Origin: Verrucomicrobiota bacterium | GTDB taxonomy: Bacteria > Verrucomicrobiota > Verrucomicrobiia > CAIQCK01 | DNA: 64,000 nt | Direction of reading: 5' to 3' | Assembly: GCA_016235595.1 (NCBI GenBank) | Contig: JACRJX010000040.1 | Location: 284,538 to 348,537, forward strand | Shown here: positions 9,262 to 17,345 of the stretch, one piece after another | How positions within the stretch are numbered: the stretch's first letter is position 1 | How the letters are laid out: each line of letters begins with the position of its first letter | Translations under genes and position numbers: made by a program | The notes under the pieces: generated by a model | Seen by the model: only the letters and a program-made list of their open reading frames with translations | The model's database searches: none | What the model was told of the DNA's origin: nothing

Positions 9262-10803
9262 ATGAAAACGACAAGCCGCCCGACTCACCTTTTGCTGTTC
9301 CTGTTGACACTGGCAGCCTCCGCAGCCATGGCCGCAGACAACCCGCTCATCCTCACGCCCCCTGCCCCGCTCACGCCGCGCATCAACGGGCCGAGCGTGT
9401 TCGGCGTGCGGCCCGGCTCGCCTTTCCTCTACACGATCCCCGCCACCGGCGAGCGACCAATGCAGTTCAGCGTGGACCATCTGCCCAAAGGCCTCTGTCT
9501 CGAAGTCGCCACGGGCCGCATCATGGGAGAACTGAGATCCAAGGGCGAAATCAAGCTCGTGCTGCGCGCCAGAAACGCCCGTGGCACGGCGGAGAAGAAG
9601 TTCCGCATCATTTGCGGCGACCGCATCGCGTTGACGCCGCCGATGGGCTGGAACAGTTGGAACTGTTGGGCCGAGGCCGTGGACCAGGACAAAGTGTTGC
9701 GCTCGGCGCGCTCGATGGTCGCGTCCGGCCTTATCAACCACGGCTGGAGCTACATCAACATTGACGACACCTGGCAGGGCAAGCGCGGCGGGCCATTCGG
9801 CGGTCTCCAGAGCAATGAGAAGTTCCCCGACATGAAGCAGCTCTGCCACGAAATCCACGCGATGGGACTGAAGGCCGGCATCTACTCCACACCGTGGATC
9901 ACCAGCTACGCGAAATTCGCCGGCGGCTCCAGCGACAGGTCCGATGGCCGTTGGGACAAGACGATGGCTGATGCGAAGTTCTGGCGGCATGGCAAGTTCC
10001 CCTTTGCCAACGCCGACGCCAGGCAGTGGGCCGCGTGGGGTTTCGACTACCTGAAATACGACTGGAACCCCAATGATGTGCCTCACGTGGCCGAGATGAG
10101 CAAAGCCCTGCGCCGCTGCAAACGCGACATCATCTACAGTCTCTCCAACTCCGCGCCGTTCGCCCACGCCGCCGACTGGGCCAAGTGGGCCAACTGTTGG
10201 CGCACCACCGGCGATATCTGGGACCACTGGAACGAGAACTCCGCCGAATGGCAATATGGCATCTCCGAGATCGGCTTCATTCAGGAACGCTGGGCGCCGT
10301 TTGCCGCCCCGGGCCACTGGAACGATCCCGACATGCTGGTGCTCGGTTACGTCGGCTGGGGACCCAAGCTCCACCAAACCCGTCTCACGCCCAACCAGCA
10401 GTACAGCCACATCAGCATGTGGTGCATGCTCTCCGCGCCCCTGCTCATCGGCTGCGATATGGATCGTCTCGACCCGTTCACCCTCAACCTGCTCAGCAAC
10501 GACGAAGTCCTCGCCCTCAACCAGGACGCCCTCGGACGCCAAGCCGTCCGCGTCGGCGCCAACGGCGCGGTGGACATCTATCTCAAAGACCTTGAGGACG
10601 GCTCCAAGGCCCTCGGCTTCTTCAACCGCAGCACTGCCGAGGAAACTGTGGTCTACAACAAACTCGGCCGCGTCGGTCTGCCCGGCAAACAACAAGTCCG
10701 CGACCTCTGGCGTCAAAAAGACCTCGCTGACGTAAAGGACTCCGTCAAAGTCACCGTCCCAGCCCACGGCGTCGTGCTGTTGAAGCTCACCGCGGCAAAG
10801 TAG
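9262..10803 (+). CDS. Alpha-galactosidase, GH27 family
   Basis: Exported 513-residue enzyme that would remove terminal alpha-galactosyl (or related) residues from oligo- and polysaccharides. Signal peptide MKTTSRPTHLLLFLLTLAASAAMA; then a short Ig-like putative-binding domain (about residues 35-120, PGSPFLYTIPATGERPMQF). The GH27 barrel opens with PPMGWNSWNCW and INIDDTW; the nucleophile aspartate is in YLKYDWNPND, and PGHWNDPDMLVLG plus MWCMLSAPLLIGCD are family hallmarks. A short antiparallel C-terminal domain follows. The frame extends upstream to 9025, but the signal peptide decides for the ATG at 9262. It is divergent from the Gfo/Idh/MocA gene. Confidence 0.93.
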   Translation: MKTTSRPTHLLLFLLTLAASAAMAADNPLILTPPAPLTPRINGPSVFGVRPGSPFLYTIPATGERPMQFSVDHLPKGLCLEVATGRIMGELRSKGEIKLVLRARNARGTAEKKFRIICGDRIALTPPMGWNSWNCWAEAVDQDKVLRSARSMVASGLINHGWSYINIDDTWQGKRGGPFGGLQSNEKFPDMKQLCHEIHAMGLKAGIYSTPWITSYAKFAGGSSDRSDGRWDKTMADAKFWRHGKFPFANADARQWAAWGFDYLKYDWNPNDVPHVAEMSKALRRCKRDIIYSLSNSAPFAHAADWAKWANCWRTTGDIWDHWNENSAEWQYGISEIGFIQERWAPFAAPGHWNDPDMLVLGYVGWGPKLHQTRLTPNQQYSHISMWCMLSAPLLIGCDMDRLDPFTLNLLSNDEVLALNQDALGRQAVRVGANGAVDIYLKDLEDGSKALGFFNRSTAEETVVYNKLGRVGLPGKQQVRDLWRQKDLADVKDSVKVTVPAHGVVLLKLTAAK

Positions 10804-10823
10804 CCGCAGGCTTTGGCGCCGAC

Positions 10824-10848
10824 GGACGCGCCACGTTGCGGCGCGTCC
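10824..10848 (+). terminator. Hairpin downstream of the GH27 gene
   Basis: A perfect 9-bp GC-rich stem (GGACGCGCC with GGCGCGTCC) and a 7-base loop, 20 bases after the stop codon. There is no T-run after it, so it may be a weak or factor-assisted terminator, or an mRNA 3'-end stabiliser. Confidence 0.45.
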
Positions 10849-11084
10849 CGGAATGACTGCGGCTCGGGAGTTTCAAGCGGTAGAGCTGGTGGCGTGTTGA
10901 TCCAGAATCCGTTGCGCTGGCATGGGAACACGGAAACAGCGCCCTTCCGGTTCCTCGGCCAATCAGCGTCCAGCTTCACTCCAGCCCGGAAAACGCTCTG
11001 GACAAGGCGAACAATAGTCTCCAGACTCTGCCTCATCAAGGTTGAGGGACGTAAAAGGCCGAGTCGTTGGCAGCGTCTTTGGAT

Positions 11085-11624
11085 ATGATTGCTCCAAGCA
11101 CCGGAGAAATCAGTTTCACCAATGGGCTGCGTATCAGAGCCCATTCATCGATACAGCCGTTGCTGCACACCGCATCTGCAACGGTTCTCTCTAGCGTTCT
11201 GTCCGTCGAAGGGTGGCATCAGCATCTCCTTGGCGACCACCCATCGAACTTCGGACATTTCGCCGTAGAGGTCTCCACCGGAACTGATAAACGGGTGGAA
11301 GCAGTGTATCTGAGCCACGCCAAACTGTTTTACAAGACTGCCACACGGGAAGATTCCGAGAGGCGGGCATTTCACGAGCTTGTCATCGCTTCAGACCTGC
11401 ACGGTCAGCTGAAGTTTCCGTGGGGACATGTCTTTTGCTGTCTCGACAAACAAGCGAACCGCGACTGGCTGGTCGTCATCTACAGTCCGTCTTGCAGCGT
11501 ACCCATGTATGACAAGGATGTTTGCAGGGTCTTGCGCACAATGGGAAGACACCCAACGGCTGACCAGCATGCCGCTGAACCACTCCGTCCCAAACCTCCT
11601 TCCACATTTCTGAACGACGGTTGA
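11085..11624 (+). CDS. Hypothetical protein of unknown function
   Basis: A 179-residue protein without signal peptide or membrane segment. I do not recognise the family. Sequence texture is that of a real globular protein: mixed hydrophobic strands (HVFCCLDKQANRDWLVVIYSP), a charged helix (ATREDSERRAFHEL) and several cysteines. The start at 11085 is preferred over 11067 only because it needs no extra N-terminus; neither has a clear ribosome-binding site. It lies alone between the GH27 hairpin and the cobalamin riboswitch. The low-complexity C-terminus (after about residue 150) may be less conserved. Confidence 0.5.
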   Translation: MIAPSTGEISFTNGLRIRAHSSIQPLLHTASATVLSSVLSVEGWHQHLLGDHPSNFGHFAVEVSTGTDKRVEAVYLSHAKLFYKTATREDSERRAFHELVIASDLHGQLKFPWGHVFCCLDKQANRDWLVVIYSPSCSVPMYDKDVCRVLRTMGRHPTADQHAAEPLRPKPPSTFLNDG

Positions 11625-11678
11625 CACCTGCGGCCACGGTCTGTAGTGTGCGAACAAGGATGTTCTTTAACAGTAACG

Positions 11679-11816
11679 TCGCGGCGCAGGGAATCCCGTG
11701 CGATTCGGGAACGGTTGCGCCACGGTAACAGGCTACGAGCCCCTCGACTGCCAACCTGATGTGTGGGTGAAGGCAGGGGCAAGGCATGACGCCTCAAGTC
11801 CGGATAACGGCCGCGA
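11679..11816 (+). ncRNA. Cobalamin riboswitch (AdoCbl/B12 aptamer)
   Basis: The 361-bp gap before cobO carries, in order, the B12-box-type blocks: GGGAATCCCGTG, CGGGAACGGT, GCGCCACGGTAAC, GAGCCCC, TGCCA, GGGTGAAGGC, GACGCC and AAGTCCGGATAACGGCC. These line up in order and spacing with the cobalamin riboswitch consensus, the last block being the analogue of the AGCCAGGAGACC element. The outer stem TCGCGGC (11679-11685) pairs with GCCGCGA (11810-11816). It reads on the plus strand and ends 169 bases before cobO, which fits feedback control of a cobalamin-processing enzyme. Exact outer limits are uncertain; some consensus bases differ. Confidence 0.8.
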
Positions 11817-11830
11817 TGTTCTCAACCGGT

Positions 11831-11856
11831 CCGCGCTCCACAGCAATCGAGCGCGG
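11831..11856 (+). promoter_or_regulatory. Hairpin in the riboswitch expression platform
   Basis: A perfect 8-bp stem (CCGCGCTC with GAGCGCGG) and 10-base loop, starting 14 bases after the B12 aptamer. It is followed by a small AT-rich TTATT/AATAA hairpin rather than a T-run. It is the likely switching element of the riboswitch, either as a terminator or through an alternative fold with the preceding CAACCGGT segment. Mechanism not decidable from sequence alone. Confidence 0.45.
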
Positions 11857-11985
11857 TCGATCAACTTATTCGCAATAAATAAGGTTGAGGCTCGCCAGTC
11901 ATCGAAGCCACGGGGCCGTCCGGCTCCCCGCTCTTCGTGAGGCGCAGTCCTCAGCGCCAAAACATGAAGAAGCGGGTGATCCAAT

Positions 11986-12513
11986 ATGAGACATAATCGA
12001 AGACTCCTGATTTTTACCGGCGATGGCAAAGGCAAAACCACCGCCGCCCTCGGCATGGTCCTCCGCGCCGCCGGCCACGGCCAACGCGTGATGGTAATCC
12101 AATTCGTCAAAGCCGACTCGAAAACCGGCGAACTCGCCGCGTGCCAGCGGTTGCCCGGCGTCGAGATCGCGCAACTCGGCTGCGGTTTCATTCCGCCCAG
12201 GAAGAACCCCAAATTTGCAGAGCATCACAACGCGGCTCTTCATGCGTTGGACGCTGCTGTCGAGGCGGTCACATCGGACCAATATGACCTGATTGTGCTG
12301 GATGAAATCTGCGTCGCCGTCGCGCACGAGTTGATCCCGGAAGACAAGGTGCTCGACCTGATCCATCGCGCGCCGAAGAAGCTCTGCCTCGTCCTGACCG
12401 GCCGCGGCGCGAGCCAGCGCCTGATCCACGAGGCCGACACCGTCACGGAGATGAAGTGCGTCAAGCACGCGATGCAGGCCAGCGTCCCGGCACAAACGGG
12501 CGTGGAGTTTTGA
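11986..12513 (+). CDS. cobO: Cob(I)yrinic acid a,c-diamide adenosyltransferase
   Basis: Transfers the 5'-deoxyadenosyl group from ATP to the cobalt of corrinoids, giving coenzyme B12 forms. 175 residues, normal for the CobO/BtuR family; P-loop FTGDGKGKTTAALG at the N-terminus, then RVMVIQFVKA, DLIVLDEICVA and LVLTGRGAS. The start follows a cobalamin riboswitch, so expression is expected to fall when B12 is plentiful. The next gene begins 3 bases after the stop. No other cobalamin genes are in the window. Confidence 0.93.
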   Translation: MRHNRRLLIFTGDGKGKTTAALGMVLRAAGHGQRVMVIQFVKADSKTGELAACQRLPGVEIAQLGCGFIPPRKNPKFAEHHNAALHALDAAVEAVTSDQYDLIVLDEICVAVAHELIPEDKVLDLIHRAPKKLCLVLTGRGASQRLIHEADTVTEMKCVKHAMQASVPAQTGVEF

Positions 12514-12515
12514 AC

Positions 12516-13256
12516 TTGGACGCTTCTCCCCTTGTCATCGCTCATCGTGGAGCTCACGAAGGCCGGCCGGAGTTGGAGAACAAGCTGCTGGCCTTCGAGC
12601 GTGCGCTGGCTATCGGCGTCGATGCGGTCGAGTGCGATGTGCATCTCAGCGCCGACGGCAAACCCGTTGTCATCCACGACGACACCCTCAACCGCACGAC
12701 AACTGCTCGCGGCAGCGTGAACGCTTACACCGCCGCCGAACTGAGCCTTTTCGGCGTGCCAACGTTGCGTGAACTCTGCCGGCTCGTGCGCGGCAAGGCG
12801 CGGTTGCTCGTCGAGATCAAATCTGCCGGCTCTCACACAAGTAACGCGGACACTTCTGGCGGTGCTGCAAACACCGCCATTTCGCAGCGCGTCCTCGACG
12901 TCATCCTCGCCGAGAAGATGGAGCGCTCCGTCCTTGTTTTCTCGTTCGATCCCGAACACCTCCGCCCCATCGCCCGTCTCCGGCCGGACATCGAGTTGGC
13001 GTTCCTGCTCGACCGCTTCAACACCCGAATCCCCGACCTCGCCAGCTTCATTGGTCTTGGACACGAGTTACACGCAACAACCCTCGCGCCCAGTCGCAAG
13101 CTATGCACCCCGCGGTTTGTGCAAGCCATTCACGCGGCGCGATTGCGGGTCTTCGCGTGGACCGCCGACTCGCTCAGACAACAACGCGCCTTGATTGCTG
13201 CAGGCGTGGACGGCATCATCACCAACTTTCCGGGACGATTGAAGACATTGCTGTAG
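12516..13256 (+). CDS. Glycerophosphodiester phosphodiesterase
   Basis: Hydrolyses glycerophosphodiesters to sn-glycerol-3-phosphate and an alcohol. About 246 residues, a compact cytosolic GDPD: AHRGAHEGRPELENKLLAF carries the HR and E-EN catalytic/metal residues, VECDVHLSADG the ExD pair, and VVIHDDTLNRTT the second histidine. LLVEIKS and the C-terminal FAWTADS...GVDGIITNFPG complete the TIM barrel. No ATG fits; TTG at 12516 with GGAG 8 bases upstream is the best start, 2 bases after the cobO stop (a TTG overlapping that stop at 12510 is the alternative). Tight spacing implies co-transcription with cobO under the riboswitch. Confidence 0.88.
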   Translation: MDASPLVIAHRGAHEGRPELENKLLAFERALAIGVDAVECDVHLSADGKPVVIHDDTLNRTTTARGSVNAYTAAELSLFGVPTLRELCRLVRGKARLLVEIKSAGSHTSNADTSGGAANTAISQRVLDVILAEKMERSVLVFSFDPEHLRPIARLRPDIELAFLLDRFNTRIPDLASFIGLGHELHATTLAPSRKLCTPRFVQAIHAARLRVFAWTADSLRQQRALIAAGVDGIITNFPGRLKTLL

Positions 13257-13306
13257 CGGCGGACGATGACCGCCGCAGAGTAGGACAGGCAAGATGCCTG
13301 TCCTGC
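13256..13306 (+). repeat. Tandem pair of dispersed palindromes
   Basis: Two palindromes side by side after the phosphodiesterase stop: GCGGCGG/CCGCCGC (13256-13262 with 13270-13276) and GGACAGGC-AAGAT-GCCTGTCC (13283-13303), the latter followed by TGC. The second unit recurs in variant form at 46471, 46978 and 58834. It also could work as the transcription end of the cobO unit. Copy number in the genome cannot be judged here. Confidence 0.7.
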
Positions 13307-13350
13307 TTTCCCAGACCGCCGCTCCAGAGTTTGATTAAAGCGCAGACGAT

Positions 13351-13917
13351 ATGAAAACGCCACGCCGACGCCACACCACTGCCGAGCTGGTCGCCAGCCG
13401 TCCCGACCGCGCCGCCATGGACGCGACGCGAATGCCGGTGACCGTCGTACTCGACAACGTCCGTTCCCTCCAAAACGTCGGCCTCATCTTCCGCGCCTGC
13501 GATTGCGCCAACATCGATCGCCTCATCCTCAGTGGCATTACCGGCACACCGATTCAGACCATCCACGCCGCGCAACAGATCGGCAAGACGGCCGTCGGCG
13601 GCAGCCTCCAGACCGTGCCATGGGAAAAGCACGACGATCCCCTGCCCCGCATCGCCGAACTGCGCCGCGCGGGCCATCAACTCGTCGTCTTTGAACAATG
13701 CGAAGGCAGTATTCCCTACCGCGAAGTGCCCTACCATTTCCCGCTCATCGTCGTCTTCGGACACGAACGCGAAGGCGTGCGCGAAGCATTGCTCCACGAA
13801 GCCGACTATGTCGCCGAACTGCCCGTGCGCGGCATCACCAACAGCCTGAACGTCGCCATGACCGCCAGCATCGTCCTCTACGAGTTGCTGGCAAGGTGGA
13901 AACCGAGTGGTCAATGA
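13351..13917 (+). CDS. TrmH/SpoU family RNA 2'-O-methyltransferase
   Basis: Methylates a ribose 2'-hydroxyl in tRNA or rRNA using SAM, through the knotted SPOUT fold. 188 residues: motif 1 LDNVRSLQNVGLIFRACD (the N and R of the family), motif 2 LIVVFGHEREGVRE, motif 3 LPVRGITNSLNVAMTASIVLYEL. It lacks the extra N-terminal substrate-binding domain of RlmB, so it is a short SpoU type; the target nucleotide is unknown. A decayed copy of its 3' part lies at 14501-14600. Followed by a hairpin. Confidence 0.9.
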   Translation: MKTPRRRHTTAELVASRPDRAAMDATRMPVTVVLDNVRSLQNVGLIFRACDCANIDRLILSGITGTPIQTIHAAQQIGKTAVGGSLQTVPWEKHDDPLPRIAELRRAGHQLVVFEQCEGSIPYREVPYHFPLIVVFGHEREGVREALLHEADYVAELPVRGITNSLNVAMTASIVLYELLARWKPSGQ

Positions 13918-13921
13918 AGGC

Positions 13922-13943
13922 GGAGGGCTTCTTTGCGCCCTCC
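13922..13943 (+). terminator. Hairpin after the TrmH-type gene
   Basis: GGAGGGC pairs with GCCCTCC over an 8-base loop, 5 bases after the stop codon. No long T-run follows (TTGACC), so this is a modest terminator candidate. Confidence 0.45.
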
Positions 13944-14135
13944 TTGACCAGCGTGTAGCGCCAGGATGCAGGGGCGGACAAGGATGGGCAACCCATCGGG
14001 CAGGCGAAGGGTGTAGCCATGCACTATGGCTGATCCATTCCGGGTAATGGAAAGCGCCTTGCCTCACCCCGCCGAGCTGTGGGATAAATTCATCGGTCGA
14101 TTGGCAAGGTCACAACAGACACGGACTGGAAGTGT

Positions 14136-14480
14136 ATGCACGGTAACCTCGAAGGTCTTATTTTGCCGATCTTCTGGGCCGTGGGCGAGTGTTATGCGGT
14201 CGCTCTCGGCATTGCCGCCTTCGTGAAGTTGTCGGGGCCTCGGCGCAATCTGCGGCGGGCTTGTAGCTTGGCCATCTTCCCCACAGTGTTCGGCATCGTG
14301 TCCACTATGTGGCTTCAGAACACATATGTCAGGGACGCCGCTATCATGTGGCTGGCGGTTTCACCCGCCATTCTTGGAGGAGCCGCGTTGGTCCGCGCAT
14401 TTTTCATCGCCACAAAACCGAGCCAAGATGTTCCTCACGCGGATCAGCGGAGGAATGATGCCGATTCGTCGAAGCAGTAG
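14136..14480 (+). CDS. Small membrane protein of unknown function
   Basis: 114 residues with three predicted hydrophobic segments (about residues 8-30, 42-62, 68-92) and a polar charged tail. A weak GGAAG box lies a few bases before the ATG. No family is recognised. It lies between the intact TrmH-type gene and its decayed copy, so it may have come in with that rearrangement. Confidence 0.45.
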   Translation: MHGNLEGLILPIFWAVGECYAVALGIAAFVKLSGPRRNLRRACSLAIFPTVFGIVSTMWLQNTYVRDAAIMWLAVSPAILGGAALVRAFFIATKPSQDVPHADQRRNDADSSKQ

Positions 14481-14500
14481 TTAGGCCGTCTGCCAAGAGC

Positions 14501-14600
14501 TACGAAGGCAGCATTCCCTAGCGCGAAGTGCCATGCCGTTTTCCGCAGCCTGAATGCGGCAACGACCCGCATTGTGTTGAATGACCTGCCGAGGAAATGA
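14501..14600 (+). pseudogene. Decayed fragment of a TrmH-type methyltransferase
   Basis: Two blocks match the 3' half of the gene at 13351-13917 in the same orientation. Block one (14501-14545) reads YEGSIP*REVPCRFP against CEGSIPYREVPYHFP, with a TAG in place of the TAC tyrosine codon; over 43 bases only about 7 differ. Block two (14547-14600) reads SLNAATTRIVLNDLP against SLNVAMTASIVLYELLA and ends in its own TGA. Some 100 bases between the blocks, including motif 2, are missing and the frame shifts. This is the remnant of a duplicated or paralogous gene, not a working one. Confidence 0.75.
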
Positions 14601-14642
14601 TAAAAGCAACTTCATCACATCACAAAACTCCCGAGAGGTTTT

Positions 14643-16373
14643 ATGAACTTCAAAGTCGCACTTGTCCCCGCCGCGTTATGGCTCGCGTTCGGTCAAACGA
14701 TTGTCACGGCTGCCGACAACAAACCAAACGTTCTCGACATCCTTGCCCAGCGTTCTGAAAGGACGCTGGAGGAATGCCTGATGGACGCTGCTTTAGCGAA
14801 CCGCCCCGACGAGATCGAAGAACTGGTCCGGCAAGGCGCCAAGGTGGACGCGCGCAGGCCGGATTTCCAGACGCCGCTAATGTGGTGTTCACTCGATCGT
14901 CACGTTGATAGCGTGCGGGCCCTGATCAAGGCAGGCGCGGATGTAAACGCAACGGCTGACAGAGGCCATACGGCCCTAATGGTTGCGGCGCGTAATGGGT
15001 CTACAGCCGTCGTGCGCATTCTTCTCGCGGCGAAGGCGCATGTGGACGCGAAAATGGAAGGTGGCACGACCGCGCTACACCAAGCGGCAGAGGCCGGAAA
15101 CGTCGAGGTCATCGAATTGCTGCTGGCTGCAGGCGCTGATATCTCTGCGCGAAATGAGTGGGTCGGGACGCCGCTTCACTATGCCAACTGGAACGCGGAC
15201 GTGACTCGCTGTTTGTTAAGGCACGGTTGTCCGATTGATGCGCCAGGCTGTGAAGACATCTATGGAGCGCCAGCACTATCCACGACCGCAGCGTTCGGAC
15301 ATAGTGAAGCAATTAAAGTGCTAAAACTACTGCTGGAAGCAGGCGCTAACATCAATGCCCAGGATCAGATAGGTAAAACAGCACTCATGCACGCCACCCA
15401 ACTGAAAAAGACTGATGTGTTGAAATTGTTGATCCAATCGCACGCCGACCTCAATAGAACCAACTTCCTGGGTTGGACTGCGTTAATGGAGGCCAAGTTC
15501 CGAAAAAAGGACGAGGCAGCAAGACTCCTTCAGGAAGCCGGTGGCAAAGAGCGCAAGAATCTGTCCTTTTCAGCCGCCATGGGTGATCTCGCCGCCGTCA
15601 ACTCGATGCTCGCGGAGTCGGGCGATGATCGTCCGAGCCCGAGCGATCTTGCCAACGCCCTGTGCTTGGCCGTGAGGGAAAAGCATGCTGGCGTCACGCG
15701 ACTGTTGCTCGCGCATGGCGCCAATCCGGACATGCGAGAGAACAACACTGGATCAACGCCGTTGACCCTCGCCTGCGGTCGAGAGAACGACCCCGCAATC
15801 GCCCGGCAACTTCTGGCCGCCGGGGCAAATGTGAATCAAACCGGCAGTCGCGGAATCACTGCCCTTATGCGCGCAGTGGAAACCATGCCTGCGGAATTTG
15901 TGAAAGAACTCATTGCGAAAGGCGCCCATGTGAATGCCACCGATGATCATGGCAACACGGCATTCGTGCGCGCGGCTCGAAAGGGAAATCTCAAGAACAT
16001 GGAGGTGCTGCTGCAACATGGAGCACGGATCGATGACGGCAAACTGGATGAGTATGATTCACTGCACGCGCTGCAAGCGCCGTTGCGAGGTGCCATTGTC
16101 CGAGGTGACCTGAAAGTCGTCGAGTTTCTTCTCGCTCACGGCTCTGACGCCAACGCGCGCCATAGACACGGCGTGACACCGCTGATGTATGCCGCGCAAC
16201 ACGGCAAAGTGGATGTGGCCAAACTCCTGATCTTACATGGGGCGAACGTGTCAGCAAAAGCCGACTGCGATTACAACAATACCGCGATCAAGCTGGCAGA
16301 GCATTCGTGCTTGCCGTGCCGGGAAGAAATGGTTGAGTTATTGCGTCAGTCAAGCTCGGCATCCAAGAAGTAA
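14643..16373 (+). CDS. Exported ankyrin-repeat protein
   Basis: 576 residues, Sec signal MNFKVALVPAALWLAFGQTIVTAAD, then about thirteen ankyrin repeats in two runs (about residues 60-300 and 345-560) with typical units such as GHTALMVAARNGSTAVVRILLAAKAHVDA and GVTPLMYAAQHGKVDVAKLLILHGANVSA, broken in the excerpts only by length limits. A less regular linker (KERKNLSFSAAMGDLAAV) joins the runs. Ankyrin stacks bind other proteins; in the envelope this suggests a scaffold or inhibitor role, partner unknown. Ribosome-binding site AGAGG precedes the ATG. Convergent with the HAD gene. Confidence 0.85.
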   Translation: MNFKVALVPAALWLAFGQTIVTAADNKPNVLDILAQRSERTLEECLMDAALANRPDEIEELVRQGAKVDARRPDFQTPLMWCSLDRHVDSVRALIKAGADVNATADRGHTALMVAARNGSTAVVRILLAAKAHVDAKMEGGTTALHQAAEAGNVEVIELLLAAGADISARNEWVGTPLHYANWNADVTRCLLRHGCPIDAPGCEDIYGAPALSTTAAFGHSEAIKVLKLLLEAGANINAQDQIGKTALMHATQLKKTDVLKLLIQSHADLNRTNFLGWTALMEAKFRKKDEAARLLQEAGGKERKNLSFSAAMGDLAAVNSMLAESGDDRPSPSDLANALCLAVREKHAGVTRLLLAHGANPDMRENNTGSTPLTLACGRENDPAIARQLLAAGANVNQTGSRGITALMRAVETMPAEFVKELIAKGAHVNATDDHGNTAFVRAARKGNLKNMEVLLQHGARIDDGKLDEYDSLHALQAPLRGAIVRGDLKVVEFLLAHGSDANARHRHGVTPLMYAAQHGKVDVAKLLILHGANVSAKADCDYNNTAIKLAEHSCLPCREEMVELLRQSSSASKK

Positions 16374-16514
16374 CTGCCCCCTGTGGCTGCGCCATTCCGT
16401 CGGCACCATTCAGCTTTCCGCCCACTCGGTACGCCCTGCAGGCCGTGGTCGAAACGATGCCGATGCAGCGACGGTCTTGGGCTTTCAACTGTCGAAGAAC
16501 AACCACCAGAACAT

Positions 16515-17288
16515 CTACACACCGAGGCGCGAGGCCAGTTCGAGGAAATCCTTCACGACGAAATCAAACGCACCTGTCGGCGGAAGCTTTGATGCCGGAC
16601 CACCATGCTCCATCGGGCGATGAACATACGCGGTCTTCATGCCGAGCTTGTTCGGCACTACGAGATCACCCGGGTGCGCAGCCACCATCATCACTTCAGC
16701 CGGTTTCAAATCGAAGAACTCAAAGGCGCTGCGGTAAACCTCTGCATCCGGCTTGTAGTGGCGAACAAGCTCCGCGGACAGAATGCAGTCCCACGGCAGG
16801 CCGGCGTGTTTGGCCATGTGGGTCAACAACGCAAGATTGCCGTTTGAGAGCGGCGCGATCAGGTAATGTTTTCGGAGCCGGGCAAGCCCTTCGACTGAAT
16901 CGGGCCACGGCTTCAGGCGATGCCAGACGCGATTGAAGCAGTCCTTTTCTTCCTCGGTGAGACCTTCGATCTTGAAGCGTTGAACCAGTTCATCGAGCGA
17001 CTTGCGGTGAAGGTCATCCAGCTTCGTCCAAGGCAGATCGCCTTTGCGCACCTTGTCCATCGAAGGCGCGTAGGCCGCGCGCCACGCGTCGGCAAAAGCC
17101 GCCCAATCCACGCTCAACCCCTTTGCCCTGCCCAACTGTTTCCCCTCGGCGATCACGCTCGACCGCCAATCCACAACCGTTCCAAACACATCGAACACCA
17201 GCAGTTTGACGCTGACGCCGGCGGCGGAGGTGGGACGCAGTGCTGTCCGGCGTGATGAGGAAGCGCGCCGGGATGTTTTTGCGCTCAT
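16515..17288 (-). CDS. Haloacid dehalogenase, type II (HAD superfamily)
   Basis: HAD hydrolase most like L-2-haloacid dehalogenases: motif I LLVFDVFGTVVDW (nucleophile D), cap helices (GKQLGRAKGLSVDW...), motif II APLSNGN, motif III lysine in RHYKPDAEVY, motif IV MMVAAHPGDL, here histidine-proline in place of the common N-D pair. About 257 residues. The ATG at 17288 has GGAG 6-7 bases upstream, better than the one at 17300. The first 25 residues are Ser/Arg rich and not part of the fold. Its true substrate need not be halogenated. It lies head-to-tail with the thioesterase gene, 57 bp downstream. Confidence 0.85.
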   Translation of the reverse strand: MSAKTSRRASSSRRTALRPTSAAGVSVKLLVFDVFGTVVDWRSSVIAEGKQLGRAKGLSVDWAAFADAWRAAYAPSMDKVRKGDLPWTKLDDLHRKSLDELVQRFKIEGLTEEEKDCFNRVWHRLKPWPDSVEGLARLRKHYLIAPLSNGNLALLTHMAKHAGLPWDCILSAELVRHYKPDAEVYRSAFEFFDLKPAEVMMVAAHPGDLVVPNKLGMKTAYVHRPMEHGGPASKLPPTGAFDFVVKDFLELASRLGV

Positions 17289-17345
17289 GTCTGTCTCCAT
17301 TTTCAGGGCGGCTGCGGCTCGCGCAGATGAGGAAGGAGCCTGTGG

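Noticed and set aside
10804..11084. Remnant of a mobile element between the GH27 and the unknown gene
   Set aside because: Only a hairpin is evident; no inverted terminal repeats or transposase-like frames could be supported.
14013..14054. Two small adjacent hairpins (AGCCAT/ATGGCT and TCCATT/AATGGA)
   Set aside because: Six-base stems in a short gap are expected by chance; no recurrence elsewhere in the window.
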